From Flavobacteriaceae bacterium (GTDB taxonomy: Bacteria; Bacteroidota; Bacteroidia; Flavobacteriales; Flavobacteriaceae): DNA of 64,000 bases. The position numbers and the translations under genes were made by a program. The stretch is taken from positions 1 through 64,000 of the forward strand of contig JALSLK010000023.1 in the NCBI GenBank assembly GCA_026988355.1, written 5' to 3'. This document shows positions 54,170 to 63,374 of this stretch, in pieces (position 1 is the first letter of the stretch; each line of letters starts with the position of its first letter). The notes below the pieces were generated by a model. The model did no database searches. It saw only the letters and a list, made by a program, of their open reading frames with translations, and was not told the origin of the DNA.

Positions 54170-54823
54170 TTATAGTTGGTCAGAATTAGCAATTGCATCA
54201 CAAGTGTCGGCTATCATTTTTGTAGCGACAGGGGCAGCAACTAATGAGCAAGGTCCACAAGATGCAGTTGAAACTACGCTTATTACAGCTCCAAATGTTG
54301 CACCTAATAGCCAACATCCCATAGATTTTTCACTATAGTTGTCCGAGATATATGTTAAACTATTTAAAAAATTAATTTCGGATATAGATAGGTTGCTTGA
54401 TGATATATAATCTTGAATTATTGAAGAATCTATATTTTCGATATTATTAATCAATAAGTTTTTAGTATCATTACTAATATAATTTTCTTGAAAAAGATAA
54501 TTAGCAGAGTTTTGAATAATAAGATTACGTGATATATTCTCATCTAACACACCAAGTTGATTTAGGATACTTTCTGCATTTTCGATATCTTGTTCAGTCA
54601 ATAAATTTGATTTAGAATTTAAAAAGTTATTTGTGTAATCATAGAAAGAATTAACGGAACTAAAATTAATATGAGATTTTACTTGATTAAGGTTTTTAAT
54701 ATATGATTTTGCATCAAAGTTAAACTCATTTAATGTTTTTTTATCAACATTATCAGATTGAGTACAAGAATTAAAAGTTGACAGAATTACTGTAATTAAA
54801 ATGATTAGGGTTTTAAATTTCAT
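54170..54823 (-). CDS. Lipoprotein with cysteine-rich hydrophobic tail
   Basis: The 217-aa protein has a lipobox (STFNSC, Cys20) and a helical Asn/Ser-rich middle (about 30-165). The C-terminal 50 residues differ: MGCWLLGATFGAVISVVSTA, then SCGPCSLVAAPVATKMIADT and a final Cys. That makes four Cys in a hydrophobic, Gly/Ala-rich stretch, reminiscent of halocin C8-type or other processed bacteriocin tails. The 5' leader is identical over 27 bp to that of 53425-53757. Toxin or signal function is speculative; I do not recognise a named family. Confidence 0.65.
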   Translation of the reverse strand: MKFKTLIILITVILSTFNSCTQSDNVDKKTLNEFNFDAKSYIKNLNQVKSHINFSSVNSFYDYTNNFLNSKSNLLTEQDIENAESILNQLGVLDENISRNLIIQNSANYLFQENYISNDTKNLLINNIENIDSSIIQDYISSSNLSISEINFLNSLTYISDNYSEKSMGCWLLGATFGAVISVVSTASCGPCSLVAAPVATKMIADTCDAIANSDQL

Positions 54824-55065
54824 AATATAAATTTTAAAAATTAGTTTAAAGAACAGATTATTAAGTCGCTATTCTTCGCGTGGACTATCCACTATTTTTC
54901 GACCTTTCGGTTTCCATCATTTACTTTTTTAGAGTGCAATTTATTTTTTATTAGTTCCGTAAGTCGGATGGTCTTGAATTCACTCAGTTTATAGTATTTA
55001 ATATCTACCAACAACTGTTACTAAAAGCCAAAAGGCAACAAAACAGAAAGTCAAAATTAATAACT
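54824..55065. other. Non-coding stretch with possible RNA structure
   Basis: There is no gene here. On the minus strand (the 5' leader of the 54170 gene) short stems stand out: ACC-GAAA-GGT, with a GNRA-type loop, at plus 54902-54911, and GTGGA-TAG-TCCAC at 54880-54892. It looks less AT-rich than its surroundings. It could be a structured leader RNA or the remnant of a mobile element. I cannot assign a known riboswitch or intron. Confidence 0.35.
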
Positions 55066-55073
55066 TATCTTTG
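55066..55073 (+). promoter_or_regulatory. -7 box facing an apparently empty stretch
   Basis: TATCTTTG matches TAnnTTTG. The only downstream plus-strand frame is a low-complexity ORF from 55110 that runs into poly-T/poly-A and is probably not a gene. The transcript, if any, would end at the 55203-55230 hairpin, giving an RNA of about 150 nt. Confidence 0.3.
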
Positions 55074-55202
55074 TACTGTTAAACTTTGGTTTGGCGAGGG
55101 CATCCATAAATGAGGTCTAAATCAAATATTGGGTGTCCTTTTTTAGAGTATAACAATTATTTCAATTTTTTGTTTGGTAAAAATAAGGCAAATAATTCTA
55201 TT

Positions 55203-55230
55203 AAAAAATACCTAATTGTAGGTATTTTTT
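55203..55230. terminator. ATACCTA-type hairpin, copy 3
   Basis: AAAAAATACCTA and TAGGTATTTTTT form a perfect 12-bp stem with a 4-nt loop. It is almost the same as 24786-24813 and is bidirectional. Confidence 0.65.
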
Positions 55231-55247
55231 GTAAATTAATAATTTCG

Positions 55248-55318
55248 TTTTTTTTTTTTTTTTTTTTTAAATATTTAAAAAAAAAAAAAAAATTTTTTTT
55301 TTTTTTTTTTTTTTTTTT
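55248..55318. repeat. Long homopolymer tracts T21-A16-T26
   Basis: A run of 21 T, the 8-bp AAATATTT, 16 A and 26 T lie in direct series. Such length is rare in bacterial chromosomes. It may be a slippage hotspot or an assembly or sequencing fault, so the base counts should not be trusted. Confidence 0.85.
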
Positions 55319-55330
55319 GTAAAATATTGA

Positions 55331-55363
55331 AAAACAGCAAGATGATTATTTGTTTGCTGTTTT
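55331..55363. terminator. Hairpin terminator downstream of pyrG
   Basis: AAAACAGCAA and TTGCTGTTTT form a 10-bp stem with a 13-nt loop, with T run on the plus side and A run on the other. It lies 86 bp after the pyrG stop. The remaining 55364-55448 has no feature. Confidence 0.6.
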
Positions 55364-55448
55364 TTAGTAATAATGTGTTTTTTACTAACTATTTTAAAAA
55401 ATGCAGAATTTAATTCAGTTGAAAATTTTTTTTACTAAAAAACACACA

Positions 55449-57131
<1,683 letters not shown>

Positions 57132-57186
57132 TTATTACACGGAAAAATTTTGTTTTTAAAGACAAAGCAATTACTTTTACAACAAA

Positions 57187-57702
57187 ATGAAAACACTATA
57201 CATAGTTAGACACGCAAAATCCTCTTGGCAGTACGAAGGCATTAAAGATGTAGATAGACCTCTTAAAAAAAGAGGAATTACAGATGCACATTTAGTTTCT
57301 GCTATTTTAAAAAAAAAGATCGAAAGACCAGATGTTTTTATTTCAAGTAGTGCAAACAGAGCATTGCATACTGCCGTTATATTTTGTGAAAAATTCGGTT
57401 ACCCATTGGCTAATTTGCAGATAAACAAATCTTTATATAGTTTTAGCGCAGGTTATTTAATAAAAAGAATTAAAGCGTTAGACGATGGTTTTAATTCAGC
57501 TATAATTTTTAGTCACGATCATGGTATTAATGATTTTGTAAATGGTTTTGGAGATCAATTTATAGCACATGTGCCAACTTGTGGTGTAATTGGAATCCAA
57601 TTTGATACCAAACATTGGAAAAATATTAAGTCGGATAAATCTAACGGAAAAACATTTTTAGTAGAATTTCCAAAAAAATACAAACCAGAAAAAAACACCT
57701 AG
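57187..57702 (+). CDS. SixA-like histidine phosphatase
   Basis: The 171-aa protein has the phosphohistidine phosphatase start KTLYIVRHAKSSWQ, with catalytic His in RHAKSSW, a second conserved SHDHGINDFVN and an Arg in SSSANRALHTA. It belongs to the short SixA branch of the histidine phosphatase family. The substrate is unknown. Its stop is 2 bp before the next gene, so the two are an operon. Confidence 0.88.
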   Translation: MKTLYIVRHAKSSWQYEGIKDVDRPLKKRGITDAHLVSAILKKKIERPDVFISSSANRALHTAVIFCEKFGYPLANLQINKSLYSFSAGYLIKRIKALDDGFNSAIIFSHDHGINDFVNGFGDQFIAHVPTCGVIGIQFDTKHWKNIKSDKSNGKTFLVEFPKKYKPEKNT

Positions 57703-57704
57703 TT

Positions 57705-58595
57705 TTGAAGATAAAAAAATATGCTGCTATAGATATTGGATCTAATGCCATTCGTTTATTAATTGCGAATGTCATTATTACTAAAGAAAATGAACCACAG
57801 TATAAAAAAGTTTCTCTTGTTCGTGTCCCAATTCGTTTAGGAAGAGATGTTTTTACCGATGGGAAAATCTCCAAAGGCAACCAAAGAAGAATGATTGATG
57901 CTATGAAGGCGTATAAATTATTAATGGATGTACATCAAACAGAACGATATAAAGCATGTGCAACATCGGCAATGCGCGAATCTTCAAATGGTGCAAAAGT
58001 AGTTGCCTTAATAAAAAAAGAAACAGGAATAGAAATTGATGTTATTAATGGAGAAACGGAAGCTAAAATAATTTCATCTACCGATTTGAGTGATTTAATT
58101 GATGGGAATAAATCCTATTTATATGTAGATGTTGGAGGAGGTAGTACAGAATTTACTTTCTTTTCTGAAGGAAAAATAATTGCATCAAAATCGTATAAAA
58201 TGGGAACAGTGCGATTGCTTGGCAAAAAAGATAATAAAAAAACTTGGAAAAATATTGAAAAATGGATAAAAAAATACAGTCAGAAAGTAGGCAATATAGA
58301 GTTAATAGGCTCGGGAGGAAATATCAATACCATATTTAAAAGATCAGGTAATAAGTCAGGTAAACCATTGTCTTATATTTATCTAAATGCACATTATAAA
58401 TTTTTGAAATCCATGACTTATGAAGAACGTATTTCGGAATTATCCTTAAATCCAGATCGGTCGGATGTAATAATACCAGCAACAAAAATTTATTTATCTG
58501 CTATGAAATGGTCTGGTGCTAGAAAAGTACACGTTCCAAAAATTGGACTTGCAGATGGTATTATTAAAAGTTTGTATTTGGGAAAGTTTGATTGA
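57705..58595 (+). CDS. Ppx/GppA-family phosphatase
   Basis: The 296-aa protein starts at TTG 57705: KIKKYAAIDIGSNAIRLLIA. It is a member of the ASKHA-fold exopolyphosphatase/guanosine pentaphosphatase family, with DIGSNAIRLL, then DVGGGSTEFTFF and LIGSGGNINTIF. At 296 aa it is the short form, without the C-terminal HD-like domain of E. coli Ppx. It degrades polyphosphate or pppGpp. It pairs with the SixA-like gene upstream. Confidence 0.92.
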   Translation: MKIKKYAAIDIGSNAIRLLIANVIITKENEPQYKKVSLVRVPIRLGRDVFTDGKISKGNQRRMIDAMKAYKLLMDVHQTERYKACATSAMRESSNGAKVVALIKKETGIEIDVINGETEAKIISSTDLSDLIDGNKSYLYVDVGGGSTEFTFFSEGKIIASKSYKMGTVRLLGKKDNKKTWKNIEKWIKKYSQKVGNIELIGSGGNINTIFKRSGNKSGKPLSYIYLNAHYKFLKSMTYEERISELSLNPDRSDVIIPATKIYLSAMKWSGARKVHVPKIGLADGIIKSLYLGKFD

Positions 58596-58634
58596 AAAAT
58601 ATAAAAATATACTTCAACAAATAAATAATTATAA

Positions 58635-58642
58635 TATATTTA
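58635..58642 (+). promoter_or_regulatory. Near-consensus -7 box of the GYYxD gene
   Basis: TATATTTA lies 23 bp before the ATG at 58666. One base differs from TAnnTTTG and no -33 element is clear. Confidence 0.35.
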
Positions 58643-58665
58643 CGCAGATTTAATAAAAAAATAGA

Positions 58666-58956
58666 ATGAAAAGACGAGAATTTATAAAAAAAACAGGAAA
58701 AGTAATTTTATCTACAGCAACAATATCGATAGTAGGTATTTCTTTAGCATCATGTAGCTCTGATGAAGAAAGTGAAGAAAATTTGTGCGGCGGTTATTAT
58801 GTAGATGGCTATTATATGGATGGTTATTATAACGATGGCTACTATGTAGATGGCTATTATATGGATGGCTATTACGAAGACGGTTACTATGTAGACGGTT
58901 ATTACGAAGATGGTTATTATGTAGACGGTTATTATGAAGGTGGATATCCTTGTTAA
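58666..58956 (+). CDS. Tat-type lipoprotein with GYYxD tandem repeats
   Basis: This 96-aa protein is highly unusual. It begins with a twin-arginine signal (KRREFIKKTGK) and a lipobox LASC (Cys30), then an acidic linker (SDEESEEN). From residue 43 it is nine copies of Gly-Tyr-Tyr-x-Asp (x is Val, Met, Asn or Glu), one GYYEG and a final GYPC. Cys41 and Cys96 bracket the repeat. The DNA repeat unit is 15 bp (58792-58941). It lies 24 bp before a GT9 gene. No family is recognised. It looks like a substrate for modification, or a sticky surface protein. Confidence 0.85.
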   Translation: MKRREFIKKTGKVILSTATISIVGISLASCSSDEESEENLCGGYYVDGYYMDGYYNDGYYVDGYYMDGYYEDGYYVDGYYEDGYYVDGYYEGGYPC

Positions 58957-58980
58957 TAGTAGTTTCTTTTAAAAAAAATT

Positions 58981-60660
58981 ATGATTAAAATTGCATTATT
59001 GCATAATATTGTATTGGATGATAATGTAGAAATAATCCATAATTTGATAGATACAGTTTCCAATTACAATATAGAATTAGCTCTTGTTAAGCAGAAGGAT
59101 ATTGAGGCTGCAAAAAAAACAATATTAGCTGCCGATATAACCATAGTAGATGCTACTTATCGCAATGCGTTTGAGTTTGAAATTTTTAATTTTATCGAAA
59201 AAAATGCAAGGTATGTTTTTGTAGATTCAAGTTACAGTTTTTGTGCGTATAACACATATACTTGTTTTACAGACAGTAGCATTAAAAATTGTTGTAATAA
59301 AGATAAGTTTCATCTATATAGAAACTTATATGTCCATGCAGCTCTAAATGTTTTTTCTTCCGAATTAACAAAAAAATCCTATGAAAAATTGTATGGAAGT
59401 ACAACGTCAAAAGTTATAATAGATACTTTAATAGATAAAAATAAGTTAGATGCTTATTTTAAAGAGAATTTTTGGAAAAACATAAAAGAAAGATTAAACA
59501 CGACACCTAAAGAAACATCTTTTAAAGAAGTGTTTGTTTATAAAAGTTATGGAGGATTAGGAGATTATTTTATAGCACTTCCTGCAATGTACAAGTTGCA
59601 AAAGGTTTCAAAAAAAGTGACAATAGGTGTGCCAAAAAACGTACTTGGTACATTTAAAAGAAACACAAAAGGATTTCAAATTATTGCCGCAGATAATATT
59701 GAAAATATAGATTTTTCAAAATACGATAAAGTAATAAATTTAGGGAATTATCCAAAAAGAATCAGAGATAGTGAAGTAGAAGGAATGATAGATTTTCCTA
59801 CACAAAACAAATTAAAACAACATTCCTCAAGGCATTATACAGATGCAATCGCAGCATTACATCCAAAAATAGATAACAAACACAAAAGGTATCCATATTT
59901 TAAAAATAAGATAGATAAAAAAAATAGATATTTTACCATTCATCCAGGAGCAGGATTTGAACCAAAATGGTGGAAAACGGAGAATTATATAGCATTAATC
60001 ACACAATTATTAAAAAAATTACCACAGTATACATGTAAGATAATTTTAGGACCATCCGATCCAAAACCTACTAATTTTGAAAAGATAAAACGTGTAGAAT
60101 TTGAATTAGGAAATTTAGATGCAGTTGAAAAATGTGTATCAGGAGCAAGTTTTCATATAGGAAATGATTCAGGAATAACACATTTTGCAGGAGCATTTAA
60201 CATTCCGTCAGTGGCAATACATGGTTTAACAGGGCCAGGAGCTTGGGCAACTATGGCAGAGCAAACAGAAGTGATTTGGGGAAAACCTGGAAATTGCGAT
60301 ATTTTATGTAGATACGATACTGCGATGAGTTGTAAACATCGTTCTTGTTTAAATTCAATATCGGTAAAAAAAGTTTTAGAATCGGCATATAAATTAATAC
60401 AAAGAAATCTAACTATGGATGAAAAAATAAAATATGTATTTAATCCAGAAGTGATTATTACCAAAGAAAAACAAAGTTTTATTCTAAAGAAAAGTACTAA
60501 TGAAATGCTTATTGAATTTAAAAATGAGAGCGAATTTTCGGAATTTAATACGTTAATTAATGACGATTTAATAGAAGATAATGTAAAAAATGAAAGTTTA
60601 ATTCCGTTAATAGAAGCATTAATAGCGCAAGAAATAATTTTTAAAATACCAATTTTATAA
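58981..60660 (+). CDS. GT9-family glycosyltransferase with extra C-terminal domain
   Basis: The 559-aa protein has three parts. The N-terminal 180 residues resemble half of a GT-B fold. A glycosyltransferase family 9 (heptosyltransferase-like) domain spans about 181-475: GGLGDYFIALPAMYKL at 191, HPGAGFEPKWWKTENY at 321 and GNDSGITHFAG at 394. The C-terminal 80 residues (479-559, INPEV-type start and alternating short strands and helices) recall PqqD-like peptide-recognition domains by eye only. A Cys-rich stretch (CDILC... CKHRSC) precedes it. It is the immediate partner of the GYYxD lipoprotein, so tyrosine glycosylation of the repeat is one idea. Confidence 0.8.
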   Translation: MIKIALLHNIVLDDNVEIIHNLIDTVSNYNIELALVKQKDIEAAKKTILAADITIVDATYRNAFEFEIFNFIEKNARYVFVDSSYSFCAYNTYTCFTDSSIKNCCNKDKFHLYRNLYVHAALNVFSSELTKKSYEKLYGSTTSKVIIDTLIDKNKLDAYFKENFWKNIKERLNTTPKETSFKEVFVYKSYGGLGDYFIALPAMYKLQKVSKKVTIGVPKNVLGTFKRNTKGFQIIAADNIENIDFSKYDKVINLGNYPKRIRDSEVEGMIDFPTQNKLKQHSSRHYTDAIAALHPKIDNKHKRYPYFKNKIDKKNRYFTIHPGAGFEPKWWKTENYIALITQLLKKLPQYTCKIILGPSDPKPTNFEKIKRVEFELGNLDAVEKCVSGASFHIGNDSGITHFAGAFNIPSVAIHGLTGPGAWATMAEQTEVIWGKPGNCDILCRYDTAMSCKHRSCLNSISVKKVLESAYKLIQRNLTMDEKIKYVFNPEVIITKEKQSFILKKSTNEMLIEFKNESEFSEFNTLINDDLIEDNVKNESLIPLIEALIAQEIIFKIPIL

Positions 60661-61404
60661 ATCAAATTTTTCTTCAATGATTTTCCAATCAAAATTTAAA
60701 AATAATCTACTATGAGCTTCGAATGGGTCTCTATTTTTATCTAATAAAATGTTTTTTTTAGCATTGTATAGAGGTCTAGTATTTTCTTCATTACGAATTA
60801 AATGGTGTTGAGGATTTTTAGATTCTTTATGTTCTGAAAACTGAATTGGATGGTCTTTAAACTTGTACAATTTGGTTCCCAAGCGTTTTTGCATATCCAA
60901 AAAGAAAACATCTTCATGACCGTAGTTTCCGCAAAACTCCTCGTCAATACCTAAAGATTTAAAGTAGGTACTTTTACTAATAAAAAAGGTATTGTAATGC
61001 GACACAACTTCTTTCTTATTTATCATACGTCTAAAAACAAAAATATCATTAGGAATAGGAAAATTAAAAAGAAATTTAAAAGATTCTTCCGTAAATAAAT
61101 GATCCAAATCGGTTACAATTAACTTTTGCGATTTGGATAAATGAACACCTAAATTTCTTGCACCACCTTGGTTCCATTTAATATCTGTAGTAACTTTAGC
61201 AATGGTGTAATTTAAAGTATAGGTATTGGGAATAGAAATTTTAATAGGCGAACAATCATCAATAAAAATAAAATGAATATGTTTCAAGATATTTTTAGGC
61301 AAATTATTATAGGTATCTAACAATTTATAAAAATCATCCGATTTTTTTTGCTCGTTGTATATCTGTACGACATAGCTAATTTTTATTTGATTGTATTTTA
61401 GCAT
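60655..61404 (-). CDS. GT2-type glycosyltransferase
   Basis: The 249-aa GT-A fold protein has ISYVVQIYNE near the start, IFIDDCS, NQGGARNLGVHLSKSQKLIV, a DxD-like TDLDH and the galactosyltransferase-type C-terminal motif GNYGHEDVFFLDMQKRLG. It overlaps the GT9 gene tail to tail by 6 bp and abuts lysS. It may act on the same glycan as the GT9 protein, but it is on the other strand and the link is inferred. Confidence 0.85.
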   Translation of the reverse strand: MLKYNQIKISYVVQIYNEQKKSDDFYKLLDTYNNLPKNILKHIHFIFIDDCSPIKISIPNTYTLNYTIAKVTTDIKWNQGGARNLGVHLSKSQKLIVTDLDHLFTEESFKFLFNFPIPNDIFVFRRMINKKEVVSHYNTFFISKSTYFKSLGIDEEFCGNYGHEDVFFLDMQKRLGTKLYKFKDHPIQFSEHKESKNPQHHLIRNEENTRPLYNAKKNILLDKNRDPFEAHSRLFLNFDWKIIEEKFDL

Positions 61405-63099
61405 TTATAACAATTCCACAAACAAACCATCATCTGTTTTCTCAACTTTAGCTAATTTGTTTTTAGTTAATTCTTTAATTGCTTTATCCCATTTTTTATT
61501 ACTTAAGGCAGCATTTTCTTTTAATTGTACAAGTAATTCTTTATCAAATTCTTTTAAAAGATCAAGAACATGTTTTGCATCGTCACTTAAAGCAATTTGT
61601 TTTTTCTCAGGTCGCATTTGCGGGAAGAAAAGTACTTCTTGAATAGAAGAATTATTGGTCATAAACATGGTTAAACGGTCAATACCAATACCAATACCAG
61701 AAGTTGGAGGCATACCATATTCTAAAGCACGTACAAAATCTTGATCGATAAACATAGCTTCATCATCGCCTTTTTCGGATAGTTTTAATTGTTCTTCAAA
61801 GCGTTCTTTTTGGTCGATAGGATCGTTTAATTCCGAATAAGCATTGGCCAATTCTTTACCAGCAACCATCAATTCAAAACGTTCGGTTAATCTAGCATCA
61901 TCTCGATGTTCTTTACATAACGGACTCATTTCTTTTGGATAATCTGTTATAAATGTTGGTTGAATGTAATTATGTTCACATTTTTCGCCAAATATTTCAT
62001 CTATTAATTTTCCGATTCCCATAGTTTTGTCTGCTTCAATATCTAATTTATGACAAACGGTAATTAATTCCGCTTGATTCATTCCGTTAAGGTCAAAACC
62101 AGTATGTGTTTTTATTGCTTCTAAAATTGGAACTCGTGCATAAGGCGCTTTAAAATTAATTTGATGTTCTCCAAAAGTAACTGTCGAATTTTTATTTGAT
62201 GCAATGGCAATAGTTTCTAGTAATTGCTCTGTCATTTTCATCATCCAATTGTAGTCTTTATACGCAACATACAATTCCATTACTGTAAATTCTGGATTGT
62301 GGGTTTTATCCATTCCTTCATTACGAAAGTCTTTAGAAAATTCGTAAACAGCATCAAAACCACCAACGATTAATCGTTTTAAATACAGCTCATTTGCAAT
62401 ACGCAAATACAAAGGTATATTTAATGCATTGTGATGTGTTACAAATGGACTTGCTGCTGCTCCTCCAGGAATTGGCTGTAAGATTGGTGTTTCTACTTCC
62501 AAATAATCACGATCGTTAAAAAACTGACGTATAGCATTGGTTATTTTGGTACGTTTTATAAAGGTTTCTTTTACATGATCGTTTACAATTAAATCGACAT
62601 AACGTTGTCTATATCGCAATTCGGGATCCGTTAAGGCATCGTGTACTTTACCATCTGCATCTTTTTTTACAATTGGTAATGGTCGTAATGCTTTGGATAG
62701 TATGGTTAGTTCATTTACTCTAATCGAAACTTCGCCAACTTTGGTTTTAAAAACTTCTCCTTTTGCTCCAATAATATCGCCAATGTCTAATAATTTTTTA
62801 AAGACGGTATTGTACATCATTTTATCTTCTGTCGGACAGACTTCATCGCGATTGATATAAATTTGCATACGTCCAGAGCCATCTTTTAACTCTGCAAAAG
62901 AAGCAGAACCCATAATTCTACGACTCATCATTCTACCAGCAAGAACTACCTGTTTACCTTCAAATTTTGCATAATTTTCTACAATCTGTTTGACAGATGT
63001 TGTGGTATTAAACTGTGCTGCTGGATATGGATTGATACCCAAATCTCTTAATTTTTGAAGGGATTCTCTTCGGACAATTTCTTGTTCGGATAATTGCAT
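61405..63099 (-). CDS. lysS: Lysyl-tRNA synthetase, class II
   Basis: The 564-aa enzyme has an N-terminal anticodon-binding OB domain (about 55-150: VVLAGRMMSRRIMGSASFAEL) and class II motifs, including FRNEGMDKTHNPEFTVMELY (motif 2) and GMPPTSGIGIGIDRLTM (motif 3). The C-terminal 60 residues extend past the usual end with a Lys-rich, winged-helix-like tail, which I have seen in Bacteroidota LysS. It charges tRNA-Lys. The -7 box at 63136-63143 lies 36 bp upstream. Confidence 0.96.
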   Translation of the reverse strand: MQLSEQEIVRRESLQKLRDLGINPYPAAQFNTTTSVKQIVENYAKFEGKQVVLAGRMMSRRIMGSASFAELKDGSGRMQIYINRDEVCPTEDKMMYNTVFKKLLDIGDIIGAKGEVFKTKVGEVSIRVNELTILSKALRPLPIVKKDADGKVHDALTDPELRYRQRYVDLIVNDHVKETFIKRTKITNAIRQFFNDRDYLEVETPILQPIPGGAAASPFVTHHNALNIPLYLRIANELYLKRLIVGGFDAVYEFSKDFRNEGMDKTHNPEFTVMELYVAYKDYNWMMKMTEQLLETIAIASNKNSTVTFGEHQINFKAPYARVPILEAIKTHTGFDLNGMNQAELITVCHKLDIEADKTMGIGKLIDEIFGEKCEHNYIQPTFITDYPKEMSPLCKEHRDDARLTERFELMVAGKELANAYSELNDPIDQKERFEEQLKLSEKGDDEAMFIDQDFVRALEYGMPPTSGIGIGIDRLTMFMTNNSSIQEVLFFPQMRPEKKQIALSDDAKHVLDLLKEFDKELLVQLKENAALSNKKWDKAIKELTKNKLAKVEKTDDGLFVELL

Positions 63100-63135
63100 A
63101 ATCTATAAATTTGTAGGTTTTGTTATTTCTGGGAA

Positions 63136-63143
63136 CAAATATA
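63136..63143 (-). promoter_or_regulatory. -7 box of lysS
   Basis: The minus strand reads TATATTTG exactly, 36 bp before the lysS ATG. A 20-bp inverted repeat (63150-63192) lies just upstream of it. Confidence 0.5.
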
Positions 63144-63149
63144 TCATTT

Positions 63150-63192
63150 TAGTGTTTAAATTTTGAAATTTGATTTCAAAATTTAAACACTA
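63150..63192. repeat. Perfect 20-bp inverted repeat before lysS
   Basis: TAGTGTTTAAATTTTGAAAT and its exact complement are separated by TTG. It covers the region where the lysS -33 element would be. It could be an operator, a terminator for transcripts from the right, or a small mobile-element remnant. Confidence 0.7.
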
Positions 63193-63221
63193 ATTTAGAA
63201 ATGGCTTATTACAATAAATAA

Positions 63222-63255
63222 TTTATAGCGTATTTTGATGTTGAGTTGGTATAAA
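63222..63255. repeat. Dispersed 31-33 bp repeat, copy B
   Basis: It shares about 31 bp with 43041-43073, centred on 'cgtattttgatgttgagttg'. Here a near-complement (caattcaacatcaaaa) follows about 40 bp later (63283-63298), so this copy can also fold into a hairpin. The rest of 63256-63374 shows nothing else. Confidence 0.6.
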
Positions 63256-63374
63256 CATCTAGAATTATATGTTAGAATAACAATTCAACATCAAAAAACA
63301 ACAGTTCAGAATTTTTTTTTAAAGCATTAATAATAAAATGGCTTAATTTGTAGTAAAAATAATTTAAAAATAAT

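Noticed and set aside
55110-55322. ORF of 70 aa with Phe and Lys runs
   Set aside because: The second half is created by the poly-T/poly-A block; no conserved sequence or domain is visible.
63100-63374. Riboswitch or T-box before lysS
   Set aside because: Only a simple inverted repeat and a -7 box are present; no T-box or lysine riboswitch elements are seen.
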